Below are positions 25,381 through 36,573 of a DNA stretch of 47,169 nucleotides, piece after piece. The DNA comes from Arachnopeziza araneosa (lineage: Eukaryota; Ascomycota; Leotiomycetes; Helotiales; Arachnopezizaceae), in NCBI GenBank assembly GCA_003988855.1, contig QYAI01000187.1, positions 1 to 47,169 on the forward strand, written 5' to 3'. The notes beneath the pieces are model-generated. The model was given only the letters and a program-made list of their open reading frames with translations. It had not been told where the DNA came from and did not search any database. Numbering within the stretch: the stretch's first letter is position 1; each line of letters opens with the position of its first letter. Both the position numbers and the translations under genes were made by a program.

Positions 25381-27116
25381 ATGGCGTACCAGTACGATCC
25401 CAACCAGCAAGGTCAGTTTACTCAAGACAACAACGGCAATGGCATGCAACCTCAAGGACCACCTCAAGGCATGCAACCTCCCCAACAGCAACCAATGCAG
25501 CAGCCAGGTCAGGAGGGTGGCTCCCCAGCTCCCTTTGCTCAGCAAGGTGGCGTCGAAGGCTCCTCTGGCAGCGTAAGTGGGGATGCAAAGACTACACTCT
25601 GGTACGTTAACTCTATGTTTTCAACCCGCTGTGACCAAACATTTCAATTATTTCACTATCATCATCAATATCCTCGTCGAACGAAGTCCAAATTGTCGAT
25701 GGCATTGACTTTCTTCTACTCCCCATCGCGAGTTTATCGCGACCACTTTCCTACACTAAGACGGCACCCTATCATAACCCTCACTTTATAGGTATTCCTT
25801 AACTCCATATCATTACCCCGTAATTTCAAAATGACTATCGAGTTTTCTCGATCATTGCTTTCGAAGTTCTTAGCAGTGATAGCTCGTCGACATTTATTTG
25901 AGATATTTATTACTTTATTTGTAACCTCCACGCGTTCATACATTAACTTATTTTAGGATGGGTGAGCTTGAGCCATGGATTGATGAGAACTTCATTCGGT
26001 CTGTGTGGTTTGGTATGGGAGAGACTGTCAATGTTAAGATGATTCGTGATAAGTTTTCTGGGTAAGTGACTCTATTTGAAATGTCCTCGGTATTTCCACT
26101 AACTTTTCCAAGCAATGCTGGTTATTGTTTCATTGATTTCTCATCCCCTGCCGCCGCGGCGAAGGCTCTCTCTCTTAACGGTTCAATGATCCCCAACACC
26201 TCTCGCCCATTCAAGCTCAACTGGGCCTCTGGTGGAGGACTTGCCGACAGACGGTCTGAATCCCGGTTTATATTCCTCATATTTTGCTATATGTTATGAA
26301 AAATATGCTGACCATTCTTAGTGATGACCGTGGCCCTGAGTACTCCATATTTGTTGGTGATCTTGGTCCGGAGGTCAATGAATACGTCCTTGTCTCTCTC
26401 TTCCAAGCCCGATTCCCATCTTGCAAGTCAGCCAAGATCATGACAGATCCTATCTCTGGCATGTCACGAGGATATGGGTTCGTTCGCTTCGCGGATGAGC
26501 AGGATCAACAGCGAGCTCTTACTGAAATGCAAGGTGTCTACTGTGGTAACCGCCCCATGCGTATTTCCACTGCTACACCAAAGAACAAATCAGGTGGTGG
26601 CCCTGCAAACATGCCTATGCCAGTTCAAGGTGGAATGGCTGCTCCTGGTATGTATGGTATGGGTGCTCCACCGCCAATGGGCTACTATGGTGCTCCTCAA
26701 CCGATGAACCAATTCACAGATCCAAATAATACGACCGTTTTTGTAGGGGGCTTATCGGGCTATGTTACCGAGGACGAGCTTCGCTCCTTCTTCCAGGGTT
26801 TCGGAGAGATCACTTACGTCAAGATTCCTCCAGGAAAAGGTTGCGGCTTCGTCCAATTTGTCCAGCGTCATGCTGCTGAGATGGCCATCAACCAAATGCA
26901 AGGCTATCCAATTGGTAATTCCCGTGTTCGACTGTCCTGGGGCCGATCCCAAAACAACTCTGGACCAGCTGGTACTCCATATCGTCCAGCTCCACCACCT
27001 CCTCAGTACAACTCTATGGGTATGCCACCGGCTCATCCCTACGGCCAATATCAGCAAATTCAAGTAAGCTCTCCCACATTATCCTGTAGTAAAAACGCCT
27101 AACAGCGGTATAGTAA
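25381..27116 (+). CDS. Three-RRM RNA-binding protein, Csx1/Nam8/Ngr1 type
   Basis: Predicted mRNA-binding post-transcriptional regulator; fission yeast Csx1 stabilises stress mRNAs. Five exons: 25381-25601, 25957-26061, 26113-26253, 26322-27063 and 27114-27116; 403 residues. Residues 1-70 are Gln/Pro/Gly-rich. RRM1 (about 72-150) starts LWMGELEPWIDENFIRSVW, a signature of this family. RRM2 (163-242) has RNP2 IFVGDL and RNP1 RGYGFVRF. RRM3 (293-365) has VFVGGL and KGCGFVQF. A Pro/Tyr/Met-rich linker and tail follow, ending GQYQQIQ. Intron 1 is unusually long (355 bp, GTACGT..TAG). Intron 3 uses a poor donor (GTCTGA), but the phase and the RRM1-RRM2 linker support it. The last intron (GTAAGC..TATAG) joins directly to a TAA stop. 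The gene is preceded by a very long noncoding stretch. Confidence 0.9.
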
Positions 27117-28033
27117 ACATGTTGCCATCTTACTCGTGTTTCGCGAATTGGAGTTTGTTTCAGCGACATGGCGTCTTTGCACTTGAGTTTGCCTTCCTCA
27201 TGATTTTCTTCTGCGCGTCCATACTCCAGGATAGCTGTTTCTCTTCGGCAAGCGTTAATGCAAAAGCATGGGATGGGTGGGATTCTGGTTTTCACGATGT
27301 TCCGTGTACAAAAGTGCATTAGATGTCTCCTCCTCATGCGTCACGAAGGGCTTTACACGCGGGTTCTTTCTTCTCTTTCTTCTCTCATTACACATGTATT
27401 CTCTGCGAGCCTTTACATAGTCTCGTTGCGTTGCGTTACCACGGGGTGTCGATCTATCGGTTGTTGATGGGGTCGTTGATTATTGGTTGCTGGTGCAGGT
27501 GTGAAGTTGCAGACATTGCCGTTGCTATCAGGCACTATAGGCACTACTTTTCGTTGCATTTGAAATCGTTGCTTTACTCGGGGGTTTTCAAAAGTTTAGA
27601 CTCGCTTTCAAATTCCATAGGAGCCTTGCGAGCTGTGCAAGCTTGCTAAACAAATGTACTCTCCTCATAACTACTATTTTATTACTATTGCCTCAGTGAA
27701 GATGTGATCCAACTCAGTATGATACGGCACTCGTGGATCACGCTCAAGATCTATGAATTTCCTACGAAAGTAGTCTTCATCTACAGTCTGGGGAAACTGC
27801 GTGGAGTGGTCATTCTTCTAATGTACTTGCTGTTGAAGAAAAGAAGGTACTGCTGGTGAATGCTCCATCTGTGCAGAGATATTACAGAAAATATATGACC
27901 TCTCATATCTTGAGAAAGGTCTCTCCAACCTTGCTTCATTTTCTAGTATACAACACTTTAAGAAACTTCTGGTGGTTAAAAGAAAGCCAAGACCTTTTCA
28001 AGGTCAAGGGTTATTAGTATTAATTTTAAACTA
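27117..28033. other. Convergent intergenic region (3' UTRs)
   Basis: Lies between the end of csx1 and the end of the minus-strand Laa2-like gene, so it should contain both 3' UTRs. An open frame at 27323-27649 on the plus strand is not recognisable. Nothing else is seen. Confidence 0.5.
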
Positions 28034-29820
28034 TTACTTCCGCGTCTTTCTTGCATGTTTCACCAGATTCTCGATCACTCCCTCAAAAGCCTCCCTATCT
28101 CCCAATTTCTCATCGGTCCGCTTCGTCCAATAAGCTAAAACTTGTTCCGCGGTGCCTTGCATTTCTTCCAATTTCTTGACATGCTCCTTCAGTTCCTCTA
28201 CGCTGAGGCCAGTCAATGCTTCTTCTGTCATACTACACAACTGTCTCGCCCATACAAGATCAAGCTGGGGTGCTGGTGGCGGACCCTTTCTTCTCCTAGA
28301 ATCAGATCGAGATGGCTTTCCCTGAGAGTCTACAGACGTCGACGATGCGTTACCTTCCCCTTGCTTAAGTCGGGAAATAGAGCTCGAGTTTCGGGGCGAG
28401 TTGGATGAGGTGCTGAGATTCATGGATGGGAGAATAAGTTTCTTTTGTTTAGAGGCGGGGAGGATCTCGTCTAGGTCGACTGGTACTCCTAAAGATACAA
28501 GGAAAAGACGGCGAATCCGGGACCGGATCCAGTTGGGAGGCTGTAACGGTGGTGGTGCAACGAGTTGGGACCAGAGTGAGGCGCTACGTGGTGTGAGAAA
28601 TATAGAGTTTTCTACGGAAACAGGTGGGAGAACAGAGGTATCAATAGTGTCTGGTGCGAATAGGGCATTGATATATGGCTCTGTTGCCTCTAAGACTTTG
28701 TCGGGGGATGTCAAACCAGCGAAGTCGAGGACCGGCTAGGTTGAATTAGCAAGGCTCACTATTTGGCACAGCAGTTGATTGTATGGTGTATATTTGCTAC
28801 TTACAAACGAAGGTTTATATGGGACAGATTGAGGCGGAGGCGGAGCTGGTGCTGCCTCCTGAAAGCCATCATCAAAATCACCAAATTCCGCATCCTCCTC
28901 TCCTTCTTCGAAATCATCAAAATCATCTCCGAATCCACCGTCAGACCCGTCTTCATTCTCATCGTAATCATTTGCAACAGCCGGCACACCCTTCTTTCCA
29001 GCTGCGGAAGACTTTCGTCTTACATGGTTCATGATTGGGGACCTAGAAGTAGGCAACGTTGGCGACCCTGATTCGGTCAATGGTTCTGAAATATGACGAG
29101 CAAAAATGCTCTTACCTGCCGTGTTGTCTATTTGCTCCAAGATGTCAGGCTCGGCATCTTTCTTCCTCAATTCAAAAGCTGTGGTCCCCGGGATTTCCCC
29201 GTGGCTGGGTTTAGAGTCCACTCTCTCAACCTTGGTTGTTGGAATTGGAAGGTCGCCTGGTGTACTTCCAGACCTTGATCGAATGCTCGGAGAACGGCTA
29301 CGGTCTCCTCCAACTTTGACTACAAGGTCAGGGACGGCATCTGCAGCTCGTAACTCGTGTGCCAAGGTTCCTGGAACTTCCCCATGACTGGGAGAAGAGG
29401 GATCAAGCTTCTCTACCATGGTTGTGGGAATAGGTTGCCCGCCAGGTAAAGTACTTGCCCCTGACGAGGCTGAAGCAGGTCGTTTATTCTCTGGAATAAT
29501 GTCTATCTCATCAGGCGCGGCATCCTGCTCCCTCATTCGATAGGCTTCAGTACCAGGCTCTTCTCCATAACTTGGCTCATCATCAACTTTCTCAACCCTA
29601 GTATGTGGAATGGGAGGAGGTTCGATTTCAGAGGCGGAATCAAGACCAGATTGGGCATCTGAGAAGTGATCATCCGAGTCTGACGATTCTATATTTGCAA
29701 CACTTAGTACAAATATCAGCTATGATCTCCCCCAGAAGCCATACCTAAGTCGTGTGCTCCTGGATCTTCAGTGCTAGTTTTAGGGGGAGGTTCCAGGTGG
29801 TCATGCTCTCCTTCTGCCAT
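28034..29820 (-). CDS. Laa2-like AP-1 accessory protein (DUF5102 type)
   Basis: Three exons: 29820-29745, 29688-28805 and 28735-28034; 553 residues. Introns GTATGG..TAG (56 bp, branch TACTAAG) and GTAAGT..TAG (69 bp, branch GCTAAT). The start MAEGEHDHLEPPPK is the only ATG that opens the first exon. Residues 52-208 hold three copies of a module of about 35 residues (IPTTKVERVD..SHGEIPGT..ELR..DAEPD). An acidic Phe-rich segment near residues 275-305 (FGDDFDDFEEG, EFGDFDDGF) resembles the gamma-ear binding motifs of clathrin adaptor partners. The C-terminal half begins PVLDFAGLTSPDKVLEATEP and ends in a basic helical tail. This layout matches fungal relatives of yeast Laa2 (YBL010C), which links Laa1 to the AP-1 adaptor at trans-Golgi and endosomes. 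Assignment is from remembered family features, so moderate. Confidence 0.65.
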
Positions 29821-30204
29821 AATCAAGCGATAACGAGGATACAAAAAAGATTAATGCTTTGTAGAAATAAATTGTGCAGTCAAGAAATTCAGTTTACCGT
29901 TGTTCCCGGATGACAAGTCAGAGATGCAGCCTTGGGCTTCTGGTCGTCGCCAGAACCTCACGCCGCGCTAGTTCCAAAATAATTACGCCAACCTCAAGAA
30001 ACGCGAATGTCAAAATTGTTGTATTTACGCGCCGTGATTGCGCAACAGCCATTAAGTGCATTTGATACTATCCATAGCCGAATACCATCTTGGCTTTGAT
30101 ACTTGAGGTCTCTAGGTGGTTTTGTTTCCTCTATTTCCAAGAAACTTCGACTAATCCATCAACAGATTGATCATCTCAACCAAACATCTCTTCGAATCTC
30201 AACC
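29821..30204. promoter_or_regulatory. Divergent promoter between the laa2-like gene and nsp1
   Basis: Only 384 bases separate the two start codons, so both promoters and leaders must share this stretch. It contains mixed AT-rich and pyrimidine-rich tracts. The plus-strand frame stays open upstream of the nsp1 ATG (from 30103), but the conserved Nsp1 start MSFTFGAG at 30205 argues for that ATG. Confidence 0.6.
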
Positions 30205-32530
30205 ATGTCCTTTACATTTGGCGCAGGTGGTGCTGGTGACAATGGATCAAAACCTCCTGGACAAAACACTAGTCTTCCTAAATTTACTCCTGGTGGCTTG
30301 TTTGGCTCATCTACAACTTCGTCAGCGTCTAGCCAAGGAGCTACAACTACATCCCCAGCGCCGACCTCTCTGTTTGGTGGCCTAAACACGAATACTAGCA
30401 GTACAACTGGTCTCTTTGCAGGCCTGGCAGCCTCACAGGCTTCTGCACCTGGGACTTCTGCTCCCACGTTTGGGGCAAGTACAGGTAATGCTCCCAGCTC
30501 GATATTTGGAACGGTCAATCAATCTAGTTCTGGGAGCTTGTTTGGCAGTAGTGGAACATTCACCCAGCCGGATGGGAGTTCCAGATCGAGTGCTCCGGCG
30601 AACAATGCAAGTCAAGCACCAGCATTGGGTGGCTTGTTTGGCGCGAAGCCTGCTGGGTCTTCTTTGTTTGGTGCCATGAACACAAATTCAATATCTGCTC
30701 CAGCGGGGTCAACTACTCCAGCTAGGAGCTCTCCTTTTAATCTAGCAACTTCCACAACTCCTGCTGGACCACCTCCTGCAGATAAAGGTCCAAAGCCTGC
30801 CGGAACTGGTTTATTTGGAGCGGTGCAACCTTCTGGAGGTCTCTCTTTCGGGGCTTCTAAGCCTGCCGAGTCCTCTTTATCTGCCGCACCCGCTTCAAGT
30901 CTCTTTGGCGGAGGCCTCTTCAACAGCGCTTCTAGTAAACCTGGTGGAACATTGTTCGGTAACTTGGGTTCATCTGCTGCATCCTCTTCAAGTGCTCCGA
31001 CAGCCTCAATTACAGGAGGACCAATATCATTCGGTGGCTTGAATTCATCTACTCTATCCACATCAACTCCTGCTCCAGCCTTGACTACAACTCCTGCGGC
31101 GACAGCCCCCCCAACTTTCAGCTTCCAAAATAGCACTCCTGCTGCTAGTCCAGCTCCTACATCATCTGCGCCAAACCTCTTTGGTGCACCAAAGACATCC
31201 ACGACCGGTGCCACATCGACTCCAGCCACAGCACCTGGCTTATTCTCTAATCTTGGTGGAGCATCTAGTTCAACCCCAATCTCGTCAGCTCCAAGTGCTC
31301 AATCTGCAGGGTTGTTTTCTGGTCTTGGCGGAGCATCGACTTCAACTCCAGCTTCTTCCGGTCCAGCTGCTCCATCTGGAGGCTTATTCTCCAGTCTTGG
31401 TGGAGCATCAACGTCAGCTCCAACTGCCTCAGCTCCGGCTGCTCCATCTGGGGGCTTGTTTTCTGGCCTTGGTGGTCCATCTTCAACCACCACCAGCTCT
31501 GCTCCAACCGCTCCATCTGGAGGCTTGTTTGCTGGAATTGTAGGTGGACCGAAAGCTACGGCCCCAACAACTACAGCCGCTTCAACCTCCAGCCCTGCTA
31601 ACACAGGCGGACTAAAGCTCCCAGCATTTGGCAGTAGTTCTAGTACTTCAGCTGCACCCACCACAGCGGCAACATCGAGCCTTTTTGGCAACTTGAGCAC
31701 TTCAGGTCAGCCAATCCCTACCACCAACGCTACTACTAGTGCTACAACAGCGACGGGCGCTGCCGCTTCTTCCCAACCTGCTGCATCTATGAGCAACTCA
31801 ACCATTGGTCCAACGCCTGGTCTGACACGGTTAAAGAATAAAACTATGGACGAGATCATCACAAGATGGGCTACTGATCTTTCAAAATATCAAAAAGATT
31901 TCAAAGTACAGGCTGATAAAGTTGCTGTTTGGGATAGACTGATGGTTGAAAACGGAGAAAAAATCCAAAAGCTGTATATTACCACATACGAAGCTGAGAA
32001 GGCGAGCAATGAGATTGAGCGACAGCTCTCGAATGTAGAATCTCAGCAAGACGAGTTAGCTGCCAATTTAGACAGATATGAAGCGGAGGTCGATGACATG
32101 TTCAATCGTCAAATTGGCCAGGGTGAGACACTTCAAGGCCCAGATCAAGAGCGAGAGAGAACATACAAGCTGGCTGAAAAATTGACGGATCGTCTTGACG
32201 AGATGGGTAAGAACTTAACAAGCATGATCGATGCAATCAATGATGCATCTTCCACTTTGAGCAAGACTGGCAAAGCTGATGATCCTGTAAGTATCAATTT
32301 TCAATATCAAAGGGTTCACCAGCTAATTATTGTAACAGCTTTCCACTATTGTTAGGGTTTTGAATGAGCACTTGTCAACGCTTCAATGGATTGATGAAAA
32401 TGCCACTGCCTTACAGGTGAAGGTAGCGGAAGCTCAGAAAATGGGTCAGAGCATCGGTACGAATGGATATAATGGGCCAGAGTCAGAAGCCGCCGATTCC
32501 TTCTACCGCTCCTTTACGGGAAGAAAATAG
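30205..32530 (+). CDS. FG-repeat nucleoporin Nsp1
   Basis: Central-channel nucleoporin; with Nup57 and Nup49 (and separately with Nup82) it forms coiled-coil complexes in the nuclear pore (family knowledge). Two exons: 30205-32286 and 32339-32530; 757 residues. The intron is GTAAGT..CAG (52 bp), phase 0. Residues 1 to about 535 are Ser/Thr/Ala/Pro-rich with many FG and GLFG-like motifs (LFGG, GLFGS, SLFGA, GLFSGLGG). Four near-identical units in the DNA at 31237-31521 encode the densest block. The C-terminal domain from about 537 (TPGLTRLKNKTMDEIITRW) is a long coiled coil with the conserved KYQKDF, and it ends in ADSFYRSFTGRK. Exon 2 supplies LSTIVRVLNEHLSTLQWID, needed to complete the domain. 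Shares its promoter with the laa2-like gene and converges on the small coiled-coil gene. Confidence 0.93.
31237..31521 (+). repeat. Four tandem 72/69-bp units in nsp1
   Basis: Units start at 31237, 31309, 31381 and 31453 (72, 72, 72 and 69 bp). Each encodes GLFS-x-LGG followed by a Ser/Thr/Ala/Pro spacer ending in APSG or similar. A fifth, diverged GLFAG starts at 31522. Tandem units of this type are prone to expansion and contraction. Confidence 0.85.
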
Positions 32531-32891
32531 TGGTTTATTTTGCATTGGATGGCGTTTAGTAAAAAGTTTCAGATCCTGGAAACGGGTGCTGAAAATAATA
32601 GCATGTGTTCGTCATGAAATATTCCAGAATTCGAGAGAATACTGCATATTCACAGGCCAATCATGGTTTATATTGTACATTACCGAATCAAGGAAAGGCC
32701 TTGGTGAAAAACTACGCAGATGAGATTCGTGCGAGCTACCGAAGTAGAGTATCTTTGTACAATAGTTCCAACGTCATCCTCCGAAACATCTCCTTATGCT
32801 AGCATTTCCAGCTTCATCAACTCCTCTAAAAATGATGGTAGGCAACGGCATAAGCAAATAACCCTGCCTTCCCAGCACTTCTAGCAAAGAT
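32531..32891. other. Convergent 3' region between nsp1 and the small coiled-coil gene
   Basis: About 360 bases holding the two 3' UTRs. No further gene is seen. The open frame at 32463-32723 is a shadow of the nsp1 end. Confidence 0.5.
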
Positions 32892-33518
32892 TTACGACTT
32901 CTTCTGATCCGCAGCTTCTTGTGCAGCTGTGATATCGTCGCTTTTTGCATCCACTAATTAGCCACAACTTCCTGCTGACACGATTATGGGAAATAGGAAC
33001 TAACATATGTTTTTCAAGGTTCTTGAGGGTTTCGTGCTGCTCTGCAATTCTTTTTCGGAGCTCCAAAAGCTTCTCCTTCTCTCGCATCCTAATGCTGTAA
33101 TCTTCATTGGCCTTCTCACGCTTGGTGAACGCATCACTATAGAAGAGATGGACAGATTAGCTTCGCTATAGAGTGATAGGCGAGATATTGTGGGAAAAAG
33201 CATACCCAGCAGCAATTCCGGATGGGCGTTGAGCTCCCGTATCACCTGCACCCATTGCTCTTGTCGTGGTTGAAAAGGCAAGTCGGGATCGTAGGGCCGG
33301 TCTGGCAGCTTTGACAATGGATTGACGAAGCATGATTCTTGATGGAGAATGAACTCGATTGAGGGGAAGAGCAATGGATTATGTAGGTAGATCGGTCTGA
33401 TTTGAGGGGTGGAGGAGGGTGAAGGAGGTTCGTGGTTGGAGGTGCTCTCTCGGGCAGAACAGGCCATTGCCCCTGCAAGCAGCGACGGAATCAGGTGATC
33501 GGTCTTGTCATCAGCCAT
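32892..33518 (-). CDS. Small coiled-coil protein, unknown function
   Basis: I do not recognise the family. Three exons are read from splice signals: 33518-33206, 33136-33005 and 32953-32892 (introns GTATGC..TAG 69 bp and GTTAGT..TAG 51 bp); about 168 residues. Exon 1 starts MADDKTDHLIPSLLAG and ends QVIRELNAHPELLLG. Exon 3 ends DITAAQEAADQKKS. The central exon clearly looks coding in the frame KREKANEDYSIRMREK..LELRKRIAEQ, a charged coiled coil. Yet the splice phases at both ends (phase 1 out of exon 1, phase 1 into exon 3) place it in a neighbouring frame, also open, with an undistinguished sequence. Exon 2 is 132 bp, so skipping it also keeps the outer frame. The exact protein is uncertain; the existence of a gene is likely. 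Confidence 0.55.
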
Positions 33519-34653
33519 CCAAGGAAGTTCCGCTGCAGGCTGGCTCCGAAATCACATGACGGTCCTGAAGAAAATCTCGAGGTACGAGGGTACCATTCAC
33601 GTCATAGTGGCCCAAGGCAATGTCGAGAATTACATAGAGCCTTTTTGCATCTCCGAGCCCAGAATTCAGGAGCCTAGCATGACTCTGTTACTATCATGAT
33701 TCAACTCTGAATCTTCTTATGACTCTGGCTATTGCATGATGAAGATTTGGGATGGTGATAGCACCTGTTAGCATAAGGAGGTTGATCTGAGTTACAGTTA
33801 TGCAGTCCTCATTGTCGGCTCATCCTATAATCCGGCAGCAGAAGTGCAGTAGCTTGAAGCGCCTTGGTATGCAGAACTCATGAGAAAAGACATGTTGAGT
33901 GAATATTAGAAGCCCATTTCCAAGGCACTACCATAAATTGCAGGCACAACCAAGTTGGTTGTATTGGCGCGCATTCGCTTGGTGCCTCTTTCCTGCGAAA
34001 AGACGCTAGCGAGCAGGCCGACTCTTCAACTTCAACTTCCCGCGCTCCCCATTCAAGAGAACATCAACACACCAACATCCCACAAACAACGTCGCATACC
34101 CAACAAGTCTCCGCATTGAGATCAGAAGTCCCTCTTGATCAACCACAGATACCTACGTCAATACTGGTGAGATCTTGCTCTCTATTCACGTCATCCCTTT
34201 CCCATCCCGCACTCCTGATTCTGCCCGCAATGCTATCTCATCGATGGAAGGCAATCCGCAATGATACAATACGAAATCTTTTCGAGTTGTATTCTCATCC
34301 ATGACGCGACTTCTGAGCCACAACCTTTGCTATCACCTGAGGAAAGCCTGCGTGTCTACTTCCTTCGTCAACTGAGGGGCACCCCTCAAAGGCCTCCACT
34401 TCCCTTGGAACTGTCCTCTTGGAGCGCACAAACGTTCATTGGCCTCTTTTTCAACGGAAAATTGTCTAGAAGTGTCTTGTACATTACCCGTACACTATTC
34501 AATCTGACATTCATCCCAACCATCCTTGTTCAATCACTAGATTTTATCTCCCCGCTTCTTGCTGCTGCGCAAAGCAGACTTACAGGCGGCCCTTTTACTC
34601 ATGTGGATCCAGCTAACACATATGCTTCTCATAGTATTTTCAAATCCGTCAAG
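33519..34653. promoter_or_regulatory. Divergent promoter region and 14-3-3 leader
   Basis: About 1.1 kb between the small coiled-coil gene and the 14-3-3 ATG. The right part (33960-34165) is a C/A-rich leader. A likely 5' UTR intron runs from GTGAGA at 34167 to ATAG at 34634, with CTAACA 18 bases before its end. The 14-3-3 frame stays open upstream to about 34261, but the extra residues resemble nothing and would lie in this intron. Confidence 0.5.
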
Positions 34654-35664
34654 ATGGGCTACGAAGATTCTGTCTACCTCGCCAAGCTTGCTGAACAAGC
34701 AGAGCGATATGAAGGTTGGCGCTTGATCATCCTTTACATTTCGAGCTTATACTTACGATTCTATCAGAAATGGTGGAGAACATGAAATCTGTTGCCTCTG
34801 AGGACCAAGAACTGTCCGTCGAAGAGCGAAATCTCCTATCCGTTGCCTACAAGAACGTCATTGGTGCCCGTCGTGCTTCGTGGAGAATTGTCACATCGAT
34901 TGAGCAGAAGGAGGAATCCAAGGGAAATTCAACTCAAGTTACTCTTATTAAGGAATACCGCCAGAAGATCGAAGCCGAGCTTGCCAAGATCTGCGAGGAT
35001 ATTCTTGAGGTTCTTGACAAACACTTGATCCCTTCTGCTAAGAGCGGGGAGTCCAAGGTCTTCTACCACAAGATGTCAGTCGAGCAATGGATTTTGCAGA
35101 TTCTCAGTCACTAATTATTTGTAGGAAAGGTGATTACCACCGTTACCTTGCTGAGTTTGCCATTGGTGAGAAGCGAAAGGAGTCTGCCGATAAGTCTCTC
35201 GAGGCCTACAAGAACGCCACCGAAGTTGCCCAAACCGATTTGGCACCAACTCACCCAATCCGCCTTGGTCTCGCCCTCAACTTCTCCGTTTTCTACTATG
35301 AGATCTTGAACTCGCCCGACCAAGCTTGTCACCTTGCCAAGCAGGCCTTTGATGATGCTATTGCTGGTAATTTCTCTTCATCTATAAATGCAACCCACTT
35401 CTCTAACACAGCGTCTTAGAACTTGATACCCTGAGCGAAGAGAGCTACAAGGACTCCACTCTCATCATGCAATTGCTGAGAGACAACTTGGTAAGATATA
35501 AAATCTAAGCTTTTCGAATGTTGCAGGTAGACTGACTTTCAAAATAGACCCTCTGGACTTCCTCTGAGGCTGACACGACTGCTGCTGAGCCCACTACCTC
35601 TGCCGCTGCTGAGCCAAAGGAGACTGAGGCTGCACCAACAGAGGCTAAGGCTGATGCTGAATAG
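34654..35664 (+). CDS. 14-3-3 protein (ArtA/Bmh1 type)
   Basis: Dimeric adaptor that binds phosphoserine/phosphothreonine motifs and controls signalling, cell cycle and polarity. Five exons: 34654-34714, 34768-35074, 35125-35366, 35420-35490 and 35548-35664; 265 residues, normal for fungi. The start MGYEDSVYLAKLAEQAERYE is the canonical N-terminus. Exon 2 contains RNLLSVAYKNVIGARRASWR, with the phosphate-binding Arg of the groove. Exon 3 contains GDYHRYLAEF (second Arg/Tyr pair) and RLGLALNFSVFYYEI. Exon 5 holds LWTSSEADT and an Ala/Glu/Thr-rich variable tail. Intron donors 1 (GTTGGC) and 3 (GTAATT) are weak, but each junction restores conserved sequence (RYE-EMVENMK, AFDDAIA-ELDTLSEESY). The in-frame ATGs upstream are not used by the family. 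Confidence 0.96.
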
Positions 35665-36573
35665 AGGTCTGGTTCTGGCTCTGGCGTTGATGTTTGGTAT
35701 TAGAGACAAGCAATTGGGGCTGGGATGGGTTATTTGCATGTTTAGCAGCACATGAAGATTTCAAGGTGGCACGAGATAAGGCAGTCGAAGAGCTTTTTGG
35801 AGGTCGATTCGCAGCTTGCTTTGCTTTACGCCGCTTAGACTCAATGCGAGACTGTTCTTATCTCCATCTTTTGTCACCACACGGAATGTTCTCTAGCCAC
35901 CAGCATCTGTGGGAGGTCTTTTCCTTTTTCTCAACATTCAGTCTCAGGACTTGATCGACTTTCATGTTAGTTGCGATCGCCTTACTGAGCTAGTTTTGCA
36001 CCTGACTGGATGGTTCTCCGATTAGACAGACAAAAAAATAGCAAATTCATAAAATCCTTTCATGACGTGTCTTAGCTCTTGAAGCACATATAATTGGTAA
36101 ATTTCACGTAAGATCAACATTTAAGTTTTCTTTTTGAATTGAGTAACTCTTCTTTTCTCCCATCATCTATGGTGCATGTATGGACGCAACTCATAATTCT
36201 GAACCGAATGGAGTATGATCGAGTCCCCTAAAAGCAGATAAACTCCAGCACCGAAACAAAGTCAGTATTGACAGTTGCACCATCATTATCATCATGAAAA
36301 CCAAAAGCAACGCAGTCAAAGTGAAACAGACATGCGTTCCATCCAACAACCATCCAGAAGCAAGAGCAAAACCTTGGGACGAACACAGACAAGAATCAAA
36401 TATGCATCGCACAAAATACCACGAGACAACCAGTCACTGACACAGACAAGACTAGATCAACAGAAGTCTGTCATCAAACAAACAAACAAACGCCCCCCAC
36501 CACCCAAGTCATATATGCTCTCTCTCAAAGACGCCACTTTATGCAAGCACGACAGGAAAAGATAACCGAATAT
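35665..36573. other. Convergent 3' region between 14-3-3 and cdc14
   Basis: About 900 bases with the two 3' UTRs. A short (CAAA)n repeat lies at 36476-36491. The open frames present (35694-35954, 36275-36565) resemble no protein. Confidence 0.5.
36476..36491 (+). repeat. Short (CAAA)n repeat
   Basis: Four CAAA units in the 3' region between the 14-3-3 and cdc14 genes. No function suggested. Confidence 0.7.

Noticed and set aside
30612..31229. Long minus-strand open frame (205 codons) inside nsp1
   Set aside because: Antisense shadow of the repetitive, GC-biased FG coding region; composition is the mirror of Ser/Thr/Pro repeats.
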